A stretch of 23,226 nt of DNA. Origin: an uncultured Candidatus Nitrosopelagicus sp. (GTDB lineage: Archaea; Thermoproteota; Nitrososphaeria; Nitrososphaerales; Nitrosopumilaceae). Below are positions 7,883 to 14,255 of this stretch, one piece after another. A program made the translations under genes and the position numbers. The stretch is from the NCBI GenBank assembly GCA_937896695.1, contig CALBOT010000149.1:1-23226 (forward strand). The letters are read 5' to 3'. Positions within the stretch are counted from its first letter, which is position 1. The number at the start of each line of letters is the position of its first letter. The notes beneath the pieces were generated by a model. The model searched no databases. It was given only the letters and a program-made list of their open reading frames with translations, and was not told where the DNA came from.

Positions 7883-8340
7883 GAATTATCAAGATAGGTT
7901 TTATCATAGGTTTGCTAGTACTTGCTACATACGTTGCCATATCAGAGATGACGAATACTAAAACAGATGATGAAATAATAAATTCAATTTATTCAAAAAC
8001 AGAAATTTTTTCAAAAGCACCATACAGTGGGAATACAGATGAAAAAGCACAGCATGTGATCATGATAGGAAAAGATTCATGGAAACCAGGATGTGAAGAA
8101 AACGATTTGTGCTTTTTACCATATGAAAAGATCATCAAAATAGGTGAAACAGTATTGTTTGTAAATGAAGATGAATTTGAGCACAATGTTAGACTTAGAG
8201 GAGATCCAAATTATCTGCATTTTCCAACAGATGTCATTAAACAAAATGAATACTTTGTTTACAAATTTGAAGAAAATGGAAAATATCAATACTATTGTAC
8301 ACTTCATCCATGGATGGAAGGAATTATCAACGTCAAATAA
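7879..8340 (+). CDS. Membrane-anchored blue copper protein (cupredoxin)
   Basis: The 153-residue protein has an N-terminal hydrophobic helix (residues 4-22) acting as a signal or anchor, then a plastocyanin-like domain exposed outside. The type 1 copper ligands are all visible: H102 in EFEHNV, then C140, H143 and M146 in YYCTLHPWME. Two further cysteines, C72 and C78, probably form a disulphide. Thaumarchaea use many such small copper proteins as electron carriers instead of cytochrome c; this one could pass electrons at the outer face of the membrane, though its partner is unknown. The ATG overlaps the rlmN stop, so the two are co-transcribed even though no shared function is evident. Confidence 0.9.
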   Translation: MRIIKIGFIIGLLVLATYVAISEMTNTKTDDEIINSIYSKTEIFSKAPYSGNTDEKAQHVIMIGKDSWKPGCEENDLCFLPYEKIIKIGETVLFVNEDEFEHNVRLRGDPNYLHFPTDVIKQNEYFVYKFEENGKYQYYCTLHPWMEGIINVK

Positions 8341-8391
8341 GTTAATTTTGTAAAATTTTCGACATTTGTACTATATCGTTTTAAATTAGAA

Positions 8392-8799
8392 ATGGCGTTA
8401 CTGGAAAATATGTTCAGTTACCAGAAATTTGCTGAAAGCAAACCAAAATTACTCATTGCAGTCATTTTGACAACTGTCGGAGCATTATCAGTTCCTGTAT
8501 TGATGCCTCACATTTACCATGGCGCACATATTTGGCATCTACTCTTGCATACATCAGGTATTATTTTATCAGTATTTCTTGCAATACTTAGTGTTAATGC
8601 ATATTATAAAATGAGAACAAAAAAGATGATTATAACTACAATTGCATTTATGGTATTTACAGGTGCAGAATTCATTCAATTGATGGATGCAACTAAAACT
8701 CATGTTTACAACATCTTAGAATCGCCATCAGAAATAGCACATCTAATGATGCTGGGGATGATTGGTCTATTGGCATTAGCTATATTTAGGAGGGATTGA
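8392..8799 (+). CDS. Four-helix membrane protein, unknown function
   Basis: The 135-residue protein has four predicted membrane helices (about 18-36, 44-66, 75-95 and 112-131). Histidines cluster at the outer end of the first two helices (MPHIYHGAHIWHLLLH) and another lies in the last (EIAHLMMLG); they could bind metal or haem, but no known pattern is met. It sits between a cupredoxin gene and a winged-helix regulator, and its stop lies only 5 nt before the regulator's likely start, so the pair is probably one unit. A TATA-like stretch (actatatcg) lies near 8370. I do not recognise the family. Confidence 0.75.
   Translation: MALLENMFSYQKFAESKPKLLIAVILTTVGALSVPVLMPHIYHGAHIWHLLLHTSGIILSVFLAILSVNAYYKMRTKKMIITTIAFMVFTGAEFIQLMDATKTHVYNILESPSEIAHLMMLGMIGLLALAIFRRD
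8789..8794 (+). promoter_or_regulatory. Shine-Dalgarno site inside the upstream gene
   Basis: GGAGGG lies within the last codons of the membrane-protein gene. It is 7 nt from a TTG (8802), 10 nt from a GTG (8805) and 16 nt from an ATG (8811), all in frame. The spacing favours one of the non-ATG codons as the regulator's true start and points to coupled translation. Confidence 0.55.
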
Positions 8800-8804
8800 A
8801 GTTG

Positions 8805-9311
8805 GTGAACATGGAATCTAGAGAGGAATTAATCATTTCAGAAATTAAAAAGAATCCTGGAATCAGATTTAGAGAAGTAATGGAAAAAATTAACCTCTCA
8901 AATGGAGTTTTAAGCTACTATGTCAGAAAATTAGAAAATAATGGAGTTATCAAGACTCAAAGAACCACACGAGTTTCAAGATTTTTCATTAATGACATGA
9001 CAGAAGAAGAATCCAAAGTAGCATCACGTCTAAGACAAACAACACCAAAAGCAATCCTCATATCATTGTTAGAAAATGACAAGATGGAATTTCAGGAAAT
9101 TGTTTCAAATGTAGGAAAAGCAAGCGCCACAGTATCATTTTATTTATCAAAATTAGTCAACGATGGAATTGTTGATTTCAAGAAATCAAACTTGAAAAAA
9201 CAATATTTCATAATAGAGAAACAAAGAATTGCAAATCTAATCACCGAGTATCACCCAGATGTTATAGAAACTGCATCGGACAACCTTGCAGATATCATGT
9301 CTTCGCTATAG
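8805..9311 (+). CDS. Tandem winged-helix transcriptional regulator
   Basis: The protein has about 168 residues and two similar winged-helix DNA-binding domains in a row. The first (about 5-65) has recognition-helix segment SNGVLSYYVRKLENNGVI followed by a basic wing; the second (about 75-140) has SATVSFYLSKLVNDGIV in the same place. This ArsR/MarR-like double arrangement is frequent in Thaumarchaeota and lets one chain contact both halves of an operator. No ligand-binding domain or cysteine metal site is visible. The start is uncertain: the Shine-Dalgarno at 8789 favours TTG 8802 or GTG 8805 over ATG 8811. Its target may be its own unit with the four-helix membrane protein. Confidence 0.8.
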   Translation: MNMESREELIISEIKKNPGIRFREVMEKINLSNGVLSYYVRKLENNGVIKTQRTTRVSRFFINDMTEEESKVASRLRQTTPKAILISLLENDKMEFQEIVSNVGKASATVSFYLSKLVNDGIVDFKKSNLKKQYFIIEKQRIANLITEYHPDVIETASDNLADIMSSL

Positions 9312-9314
9312 AAT

Positions 9315-9352
9315 AAGTTACAGTGCCAACAATTATCGAGTGACTGTAATTT
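9315..9352 (+). terminator. Hairpin and T-rich end after the regulator gene
   Basis: TTACAGT (9318-9324) and ACTGTAA (9343-9349) pair perfectly, and the stem extends by a G·T and two A-T pairs to 10 bp, with an 18-base loop. It begins a few bases after the stop codon and is followed by AATTAATTTTTGATTTG, a T-rich stretch of the kind that ends archaeal transcripts. The hairpin may stabilise the 3' end. Confidence 0.4.
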
Positions 9353-9392
9353 CAAATTAATTTTTGATTTGTTGATCTGGATCTAAAACTTC

Positions 9393-9452
9393 CTATATAG
9401 TTACCATATAGACTAAAGTGATCATGATTAACTTCAAAAATCATACCGTATG
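9393..9452 (+). promoter_or_regulatory. Promoter with nested inverted repeats ahead of DUF47-pit
   Basis: CTATAT (9393-9398) and ATATAG (9406-9411) are inverted around 7 nt and contain the only TATA-like sequences. ATGATT (9424-9429) and AATCAT (9439-9444) form a second inverted pair near the expected transcript start. CATAC-C-GTATG (9442-9452) is a third, perfect palindrome ending two bases before the ATG at 9455. Phosphate-uptake genes are typically regulated by phosphate, so one or more of these may bind a repressor or activator; that is inference. Confidence 0.45.
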
Positions 9453-9454
9453 TT

Positions 9455-10084
9455 ATGGGACAATTTTTCTCTTGGGTAAAATCAAATGAAAAAGAGCTCT
9501 TAATAATTTTGGAAAATTTAGCAAAGAAAGCTGTTGAAGCATCAAATGCAGTTCTGGATTTAATGGACGATCCAACTAACAAAGATAAGATAGCACATAT
9601 TTCAGAAATTGAAACTGAAGCAGACGTTCTAACACGAGATATCTTTTCAGAATTAAACAAGACATTCATCACTCCGCTTGACAGAGAAGACATGCAACGA
9701 GTGGCATCAAAAATTGATGATATTATTGATTTCATGGATGGAATCGGTGCAAGATTTGCCAGCTATAAAATTACTGAAGCACCACCACATACAAAACAAA
9801 TGGCAGAAGAATTAGTCAAGGCAACAAAAGAGGTTGAATTCATGGTAGCAAAATTGGGTAATGTTAAAAATCCAAAATTAATGATAGAGCATTGTAGACA
9901 AACTAGTGTTATCGAACATGTCATTGATGATTTGTATAGATTAGCAATATCTGAACTCTTTGAAAGTAATGACGCAATAAACATAATCAAACTAAAAGAC
10001 ATCTATGAAACTATGGAAACTGCATCAGACAGATGTGTAGATGTTGCAGATGTTGTTGAAGATATTGTTCTAAAATACACCTAG
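9455..10084 (+). CDS. DUF47 family (PhoU-like) phosphate transport accessory protein
   Basis: The 209-residue all-helical soluble protein belongs to the DUF47/PhoU-like family: helices with the acidic metal-binding pattern EIETEADVLTRDIF (about 50-63), TPLDREDMQRVASKIDDIIDFMDGI (about 72-96) and near the C-terminus KDIYETMETASDRCVDVADVVEDIV. These proteins are encoded with PiT permeases and are thought to control them, as PhoU does for the Pst system. Here the pit gene follows after 9 bases with its own Shine-Dalgarno, so the pair is one operon. The start is ATG 9455, which gives the usual MGQFFSW-like N-terminus. Confidence 0.88.
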   Translation: MGQFFSWVKSNEKELLIILENLAKKAVEASNAVLDLMDDPTNKDKIAHISEIETEADVLTRDIFSELNKTFITPLDREDMQRVASKIDDIIDFMDGIGARFASYKITEAPPHTKQMAEELVKATKEVEFMVAKLGNVKNPKLMIEHCRQTSVIEHVIDDLYRLAISELFESNDAINIIKLKDIYETMETASDRCVDVADVVEDIVLKYT

Positions 10085-10087
10085 GAG
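10084..10087 (+). promoter_or_regulatory. Shine-Dalgarno site of the pit gene
   Basis: GGAG lies six bases before the ATG at 10094 and overlaps the last base of the DUF47 stop codon. It marks pit as an internal operon gene translated with a leader, unlike most first genes in this window. Confidence 0.6.
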
Positions 10088-10093
10088 AAAAAC

Positions 10094-11080
10094 ATGATAG
10101 AAATTGCGATTATAGGAATTATCATCGCATTGATATTTGACTTTGTTAATGGATTTAATGATTCAGCAAATTCCGTAGCTACTGTAATTGGTACACGTGT
10201 TTTAAAACCACTTCAAGCTGTGACCATATCAGCAGTTGCAAATTTTGCAGGGCCATTCGTTTTTGGAGTTGCAGTTGCAACAACAATTGCAAAAGGAATT
10301 GTCAGCCCTGACGATATTACAATCTACATGATAATAGGAGGTTTAGCAGGCGCAATCACATGGAGTACAATATGCACATACTTTGGATTACCAATCTCAA
10401 ATAGCCACTCATTAATCGGAGGAATAATGGGTGCAGGAATTGCAGGATTAGGATTTGAAAAGCTAGTATATGATGGATTAGCCAAAGTGTTTACTGGAAT
10501 AATTGTTGCTCCAATAGGAGGAATGATGTTTGGAATTGCAGCAACTGGATTAATTATCTACTTTTTCGCAAGAAGAAAACCTGCAATAGTGAATCGTACA
10601 TTTGGACGATTACAAATAATTTCATCAGCTTGGTTTGCTTTAACACATGGTGCAAACGATGGTCAAAAAACCATGGGAATCATTGTTTTGATTTTATTCT
10701 CCGTAGGGTTAATTGAAGAACTTGAAATGCCATTATGGGTAATATTTGCAGCAGCTGCGGCCATGGGATTAGGTACATTCTTTGGAGGATACAAAGTAAT
10801 CAAAACCTTAGGCGTCAAAGTTACCAGATTAAAACCATATCAAGGATTTGCAGCTGAAACTAGTGGAGGATTAATGCTTGCAGTCTTTGCAACATTAGGA
10901 ATTCCTGCAAGTACAACTCATGCAATAACGGGAACAATTATGGGTGCAGGCGCTGCGAGAAGAAAACGTGCAGTTCGTTGGAGAGTTAGTAGACAAATTA
11001 TTTTTTCATGGGTAATAACAATTCCTGGTGCAGCAGGATTAGGAATTGCATTCACATACATAATTCACCTATTTGTATAG
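10094..11080 (+). CDS. PiT-family inorganic phosphate transporter
   Basis: The 328-residue integral membrane protein has the PiT duplicated signature: DFVNGFNDSANSVATVIGTRVL near the N-terminus (about residues 16-37) and THGANDGQKTMGI in the second half (about 185-197), the phosphate- and cation-binding motifs of this family, with the paired NSHSLIGGIMGAG and TTHAITGTIMGAG loops. About ten helices are present, with a basic cytoplasmic loop (RRKRAVRWRVSR) before the last one. It imports phosphate with a proton or sodium ion, at lower affinity than an ABC system. It is co-transcribed with its DUF47 partner upstream. Confidence 0.93.
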   Translation: MIEIAIIGIIIALIFDFVNGFNDSANSVATVIGTRVLKPLQAVTISAVANFAGPFVFGVAVATTIAKGIVSPDDITIYMIIGGLAGAITWSTICTYFGLPISNSHSLIGGIMGAGIAGLGFEKLVYDGLAKVFTGIIVAPIGGMMFGIAATGLIIYFFARRKPAIVNRTFGRLQIISSAWFALTHGANDGQKTMGIIVLILFSVGLIEELEMPLWVIFAAAAAMGLGTFFGGYKVIKTLGVKVTRLKPYQGFAAETSGGLMLAVFATLGIPASTTHAITGTIMGAGAARRKRAVRWRVSRQIIFSWVITIPGAAGLGIAFTYIIHLFV

Positions 11081-11173
11081 AATTTAACCAACAATTGATT
11101 TTCATTTGATAACTTTAGAACATGATCTTAGAATAATAATTTGATTTATGTTAGAAAAGAAATTCAAATTAAC

Positions 11174-11338
11174 ATGAAACAGATATCTGAAATTGAAAGC
11201 GAAGTAGAAGAAGAACTTCCAATTTTCATTTGCGATGCTGACGAACACATGTTGGACCCATTAGAGACTATCAAATATTCACTTAACGAGATACAACTCA
11301 CATATGGTTCAGTAGTGAAAGTTCGAGATGCACCTTAA
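11174..11338 (+). CDS. Small acidic hypothetical protein
   Basis: From ATG 11174 the product has 54 residues (MKQISEIESEVEEELP...), acidic, with one cysteine in PIFICDADEHMLDP and no membrane segment. The frame is open upstream to a TTG at 11141, but the residues gained look like untranslated leader. An AT-rich box lies near 11131-11140. It is followed after two bases by the next small gene, so both probably form one unit. I recognise no family. Confidence 0.6.
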   Translation: MKQISEIESEVEEELPIFICDADEHMLDPLETIKYSLNEIQLTYGSVVKVRDAP

Positions 11339-11340
11339 TC

Positions 11341-11586
11341 ATGAAAACAAAAAATACAATACCAGAAAATAAAATTGATGAATTAAAAGCTCTCATTGCT
11401 AGAAGTATTTTGATTCGAATAGAACAAAAAAAAATTGAAGCAAAATTACATGAAATTGCAAAATATTATGATGAAGAATCACTCAAATCAATTTATGAGC
11501 CAATTGGAGAATCTATGATGAGTGTAGTAGGGTTAGATTTACCAAGAAAACATCCAAAAGAATCACAAAAACCAAAATCCAAATAA
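11341..11586 (+). CDS. Small basic helical hypothetical protein
   Basis: The 81-residue soluble protein is mostly helical: residues 9-45 are rich in E, K, I and L (KIDELKALIARSILIRIEQK) and could form a coiled coil, and the tail is basic and disordered (PRKHPKESQKPKSK). The ATG comes two bases after the preceding stop, so it is probably co-translated with that small protein. It ends 19 bases from the convergent ferritin-like gene. Function unknown. Confidence 0.65.
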   Translation: MKTKNTIPENKIDELKALIARSILIRIEQKKIEAKLHEIAKYYDEESLKSIYEPIGESMMSVVGLDLPRKHPKESQKPKSK

Positions 11587-11605
11587 TTTTAAAAAAAAAG
11601 GAAAA

Positions 11606-12088
11606 TTAGGAAATTTCCAATTTGTCTAGAATGTCTTCAATGTCTTGTTCATCTTTTGCTTCATCACTTACCAAGTCAAGTGCTAGATGGTATGTAATGT
11701 GGTCTTTTCCTTGTGTGCTACTTGCAAGCTCGTTGTAATGTTCAATTGCAATTCTTTCGAATTCAAGTGCATGTTCTAAGGCACTTCGCAATGTAACATG
11801 TTTACCAGGTTCCAAGTTTCCTAATCCAGAAACTGCTTCCCAATCTTTTGGATTATCGGTTGCTTTTGCTCCCAACTGATCCAATCTCAACGCAACTTTT
11901 TTTGCATGTTCTAACTCGTCGTTAGCACTTTCTGAAAAAAAATCACTGTGAAAGAATCCCAATCCTTCGGCGTATTGGTCAATGTAAAACCAATAATGAA
12001 ATGCAGACATTTCTAGTGCGTATGCCTTTTTTAACATTTCAATTGTACCATCAGATGGTCCAGCAATTTCAATATTCTTTTTGCCCAT
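11606..12088 (-). CDS. Ferritin-like (Dps/bacterioferritin-like) protein
   Basis: The 160-residue four-helix protein has the diiron ligand pattern of the ferritin superfamily: E26 and H31 in helix 1 (ALEMSAFHYW), E58/E60 and H61 in helix 2 (NDELEHAKK), E109/E116 and H117 in helix 3 (ALEFERIAIEHYN) and acidic residues around E143/E147 in helix 4. The length fits Dps-like or bacterioferritin-like proteins that store iron and remove peroxide. It is probably transcribed without a leader from the module at 12106-12147, whose TATA box is 22 nt upstream of the ATG. The same module precedes the small ORF at 12268, implying shared control, perhaps by iron or oxidative stress (inference). Confidence 0.85.
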   Translation of the reverse strand: MGKKNIEIAGPSDGTIEMLKKAYALEMSAFHYWFYIDQYAEGLGFFHSDFFSESANDELEHAKKVALRLDQLGAKATDNPKDWEAVSGLGNLEPGKHVTLRSALEHALEFERIAIEHYNELASSTQGKDHITYHLALDLVSDEAKDEQDIEDILDKLEIS

Positions 12089-12105
12089 AAATCAAAAATG
12101 CAATA

Positions 12106-12147
12106 CTAGTATATACAGCTGATGCGTTTTGTTAAACGCCGTAGTAT
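12106..12147 (-). promoter_or_regulatory. Promoter/operator module copy A (ferritin-like gene)
   Basis: This 42-base block ends 17 nt before the ferritin-like ATG. Read toward the gene it holds the inverted repeat GCGTTT-AACA-AAACGC (6-bp arms), then CAGCTG, then the palindromic TATA box GTATATAC. It is repeated with two mismatches at 12286-12327 at the same distance from another ATG. The inverted repeat just upstream of the TATA/BRE region is well placed for an activator or repressor. Confidence 0.7.
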
Positions 12148-12172
12148 AACATTGTAATATTTTTAAAAAAAA

Positions 12173-12268
12173 TTATTTTTCTAAAATATCATATGCTTCA
12201 ATAACAAATTTCTTTTTTTTCTTTGAATCTAATTTATTTTCGGCGTATTCCAAATTAATTGAATTCAT
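12173..12268 (-). CDS. 31-codon ORF under the duplicated promoter module
   Basis: ATG at 12268 opens a 31-residue frame ending in TAA at 12173. The product starts MNSINLEYAENK, has a run of five lysines (16-20) and ends with an amphipathic, helix-like FVIEAYDILEK. The main support is position: the ATG is exactly 17 nt from promoter module B, as the ferritin-like ATG is from module A, so it would be the first codon of a leaderless mRNA. The stop is followed by a T-rich run suitable for termination. No family is recognised; it could also be a short leader or a decayed gene. Confidence 0.5.
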   Translation of the reverse strand: MNSINLEYAENKLDSKKKKKFVIEAYDILEK

Positions 12269-12285
12269 GTTCTAAAGTAGCAAAG

Positions 12286-12327
12286 CTAGTATATACAGCT
12301 GATCCGTTTTGTTAAACGCCGTAATAT
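12286..12327 (-). promoter_or_regulatory. Promoter/operator module copy B (31-codon ORF)
   Basis: This is the second copy of the module at 12106-12147, identical at 40 of 42 bases and exactly 180 bp away in the same orientation. One mismatch shortens the inverted repeat to CGTTT/AAACG; the TATA box and CAGCTG are unchanged. Flanking sequence is not conserved, so the block itself is the unit under selection or was recently duplicated. Confidence 0.7.
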
Positions 12328-12429
12328 GAACAGAAATTATTTATAGAATTCAAATCAGGTTTGCAACGTAAAATATTTTGTTAAATTGGATCAAAATACA
12401 ATCAATGCAGGTGTCAAGAATGATCTCTT

Positions 12430-12449
12430 GATTTTTATTTCCGGGGAAA
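12430..12449 (+). promoter_or_regulatory. Promoter and palindrome ahead of sbtA
   Basis: A TATA-like run (gatttttattt, 12430-12440) lies about 32 nt before the ATG at 12468. It overlaps the inverted repeat TTTCC-GG-GGAAA (12438-12449), unusually G+C-rich for this intergenic DNA. The overlap with the TATA region suggests a repressor site. The rest of 12328-12429 shows nothing I can name, apart from a partial match (TTTTGTTAAA) near 12375 to the module upstream. Confidence 0.4.
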
Positions 12450-12467
12450 ATTTTTTCAATATAACTA

Positions 12468-13544
12468 ATGGATATTTTACAACTAATTCAATCGAATCTG
12501 TTAACTCCGATAGTCCTTTTCTTCCTGTTTGGAATCATTGCAGCACGAATAAAGTCTGACTTGAAGATGCCTGAGGCAATTTCAGAATTTTTGCCAATAT
12601 ACCTTCTAGCCGCTATCGGTCTTCACGGAGGAATAGAGATGAGAAAGACGGGTTTTGAAGAGATGCTAATTCCAATGGTAGTTGCAATAGGTCTTTCATT
12701 GTTATTTACATTAAATCATTATCAGATTCTAAGAAGATTAGGAAAATTCAACATCTTTGATTCATATGCATTAGCATCAACTTATGGCGCAGTAGGAGCT
12801 GTAACATTCTCAGTAGGATTATCTTTTCTCAAAAATCAAGGAGTTTCATCAGAAGGATATCTTGCTGCAATTCTTGCAGTTTTAGAGCCGGTTGCATTCA
12901 TCTTGGCGATATTTCTTACAAACATGGCAGTCTCAAAACAAATCCGTACAAAAAAACAGTCCATTTCAGATGATGAGGAATTAGATATTGGAATGAAGCA
13001 GACAAGTACAAAACTTTCTCAGGTCTTAAAAGAATCAATTACAGGAAAGGCAATAGTCATCCTACTAGGAAGTATTGTAATTGGATACATCATAGGAAAG
13101 GAGGGCTTTGAGCCAATTAGCATAGTCTTTGATGAGCTGTTTACTGGAGCAATTGTAATTTTCATGATTGAAATGGGAATAATTGCAGGACAAAGATTGG
13201 AAGATATCAAAAAGGTAGGAATCTTCCTTACAGCGTTTTCTGTAATAATACCAACCATAAATGGAATAATTGGAGTGCTAGTTTCAACAGCACTAGGATT
13301 AAGCTTAGGTGGAGCAGTCATGTTTGGATTGCTTTTAGCTAGTGCATCATTTATCGCAGCACCTGCAGTACTACGTCATGCCATTCCACAAGCGAACCCA
13401 AGTTTGTATATTACATCTGCATTAGGAATTACATTCCCATACAACATTATCGTATTACTTCCAATCATGTTTACAATATCAACATGGGTTCATGGTGAAG
13501 AAGCAATAGACTTATTCAATTATGTAACAAAGGTGTTCGTATGA
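12468..13544 (+). CDS. sbtA: SbtA-like sodium-dependent bicarbonate transporter
   Basis: The 358-residue membrane protein fits the SbtA (DUF897) family in length and plan: two repeated five-helix halves joined by a long cytoplasmic linker (about 165-187, rich in K, S, D and E). Typical segments are KMPEAISEFLPIYLLAAIGLHGG (about 33-55), a YGAVGAVTFSVGLSFL helix, an AVLEPVAFILAI helix, and in the second half FIAAPAVLRHAIPQANPSLY. SbtA imports bicarbonate with sodium in cyanobacteria; here it could feed the bicarbonate-using 3-hydroxypropionate/4-hydroxybutyrate cycle of Thaumarchaeota. The following gene, overlapping by four bases, encodes an SbtB-like regulator, which strongly supports the call. 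Confidence 0.82.
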   Translation: MDILQLIQSNLLTPIVLFFLFGIIAARIKSDLKMPEAISEFLPIYLLAAIGLHGGIEMRKTGFEEMLIPMVVAIGLSLLFTLNHYQILRRLGKFNIFDSYALASTYGAVGAVTFSVGLSFLKNQGVSSEGYLAAILAVLEPVAFILAIFLTNMAVSKQIRTKKQSISDDEELDIGMKQTSTKLSQVLKESITGKAIVILLGSIVIGYIIGKEGFEPISIVFDELFTGAIVIFMIEMGIIAGQRLEDIKKVGIFLTAFSVIIPTINGIIGVLVSTALGLSLGGAVMFGLLLASASFIAAPAVLRHAIPQANPSLYITSALGITFPYNIIVLLPIMFTISTWVHGEEAIDLFNYVTKVFV

Positions 13545-13843
13545 AACTCTATGATGTGAAATTACTTACAATCACATGTGAAATTTTGGCCCAGAAAAAT
13601 GTCATTGAAATTTTGAAGAATCATGACATTACAGGATATACCACATACGAGGTAGAAGGAAATGGAGCAAAAGGCTTGCGTGGTCAGGGATTCAAAAATG
13701 AAAAAAACGTCAAAGTGGAGGTAGTTATGAGAGAAGAAAAGATATCAGGTGTTGTGGAAGATATTTCTAGAACATTATTTCCAGATTTTGCCATAATTCT
13801 GTATGTCAGCGATGTCGGAGTAGTTAGAACGGAAAAATTCTAG
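13541..13843 (+). CDS. sbtB: PII-like signalling protein SbtB
   Basis: The 100-residue protein has the ferredoxin-like beta-alpha-beta fold order of PII proteins: strand KLLTITCEIL, helix QKNVIEILKNHDI, strand GYTTYEVEG, a glycine-rich T-loop (GNGAKGLRGQGF, about 41-52), strand VKVEVVMREEK, helix and strand FAIILYVSDVGVVR. Its ATG overlaps the end of sbtA (ATGA), the standard sbtA-sbtB arrangement, where SbtB binds adenine nucleotides and gates the transporter. The C-terminal CGPxGC redox loop of many cyanobacterial SbtBs is absent. Four bases separate it from arsC. Confidence 0.8.
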   Translation: MKLYDVKLLTITCEILAQKNVIEILKNHDITGYTTYEVEGNGAKGLRGQGFKNEKNVKVEVVMREEKISGVVEDISRTLFPDFAIILYVSDVGVVRTEKF

Positions 13844-13847
13844 AATT

Positions 13848-14255
13848 ATGACCAAAAATGTACTATTTGTGTGCGTAGAAAATGCTGGTCGAAGTCAAAT
13901 GGCGGAAGCTTTTTTCAGAAAGTTTTCAGAAGGCAAGTTTAAGGTACATAGTGCAGGTACTGTTCCATCAGGAAATTTAAATCCAGTAGTAGTAGAAGTA
14001 ATGAAAGAGATTGGAATTGATATAACAAATCAATCTCCAAAGACACTATCTCAATCAATGATTTCTAGTTCGTATAAGACAGTTAACATGGGATGTATGG
14101 ATAAAGAATCATGTCCAGCACTTTTTGTAAGTGATGTTATAGATTGGAACATACCAGACCCTAAAGAAAAAACAATTGAACAGGTAAGAAATATTCGTGA
14201 TCAAATAAAATCGGAAGTTTTGAATTTTATTACCTCAATGAATAATGAGAAATGA
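13848..14255 (+). CDS. arsC: Thioredoxin-coupled arsenate reductase (LMW phosphatase fold)
   Basis: The 135-residue protein has the low-molecular-weight phosphatase fold. The anion-binding loop is C9-VENAGR-S16 (C-x5-R), the catalytic acid is in WNIPDP (D104), and a cysteine pair C83/C89 (GCMDKESCP) matches the redox relay of the S. aureus-type ArsC that separates it from plain tyrosine phosphatases. It should reduce arsenate to arsenite with electrons from thioredoxin. It lies 4 nt after sbtB and overlaps the aquaporin gene (ATGA), so arsenite could leave through that channel. No ArsR, ArsB or Acr3 gene is in the window. A phosphatase role is the main alternative. Confidence 0.85.
   Translation: MTKNVLFVCVENAGRSQMAEAFFRKFSEGKFKVHSAGTVPSGNLNPVVVEVMKEIGIDITNQSPKTLSQSMISSSYKTVNMGCMDKESCPALFVSDVIDWNIPDPKEKTIEQVRNIRDQIKSEVLNFITSMNNEK

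Noticed and set aside
9352..9735. Minus-strand open frame of 127 codons over the DUF47 promoter and gene
   Set aside because: Serine-rich shadow of a clearly recognisable DUF47 gene; it crosses the promoter of that gene.
12106..12327. Two repeats as a minimal CRISPR array or insertion-sequence ends
   Set aside because: Only two copies, direct orientation, a coding-like 138-bp interval, no cas genes or transposase, and each copy is at a fixed distance from an ATG, which fits promoters better.
13019..13321. Minus-strand frame within sbtA
   Set aside because: Entirely inside a well-supported membrane transporter gene, with low-complexity shadow composition.
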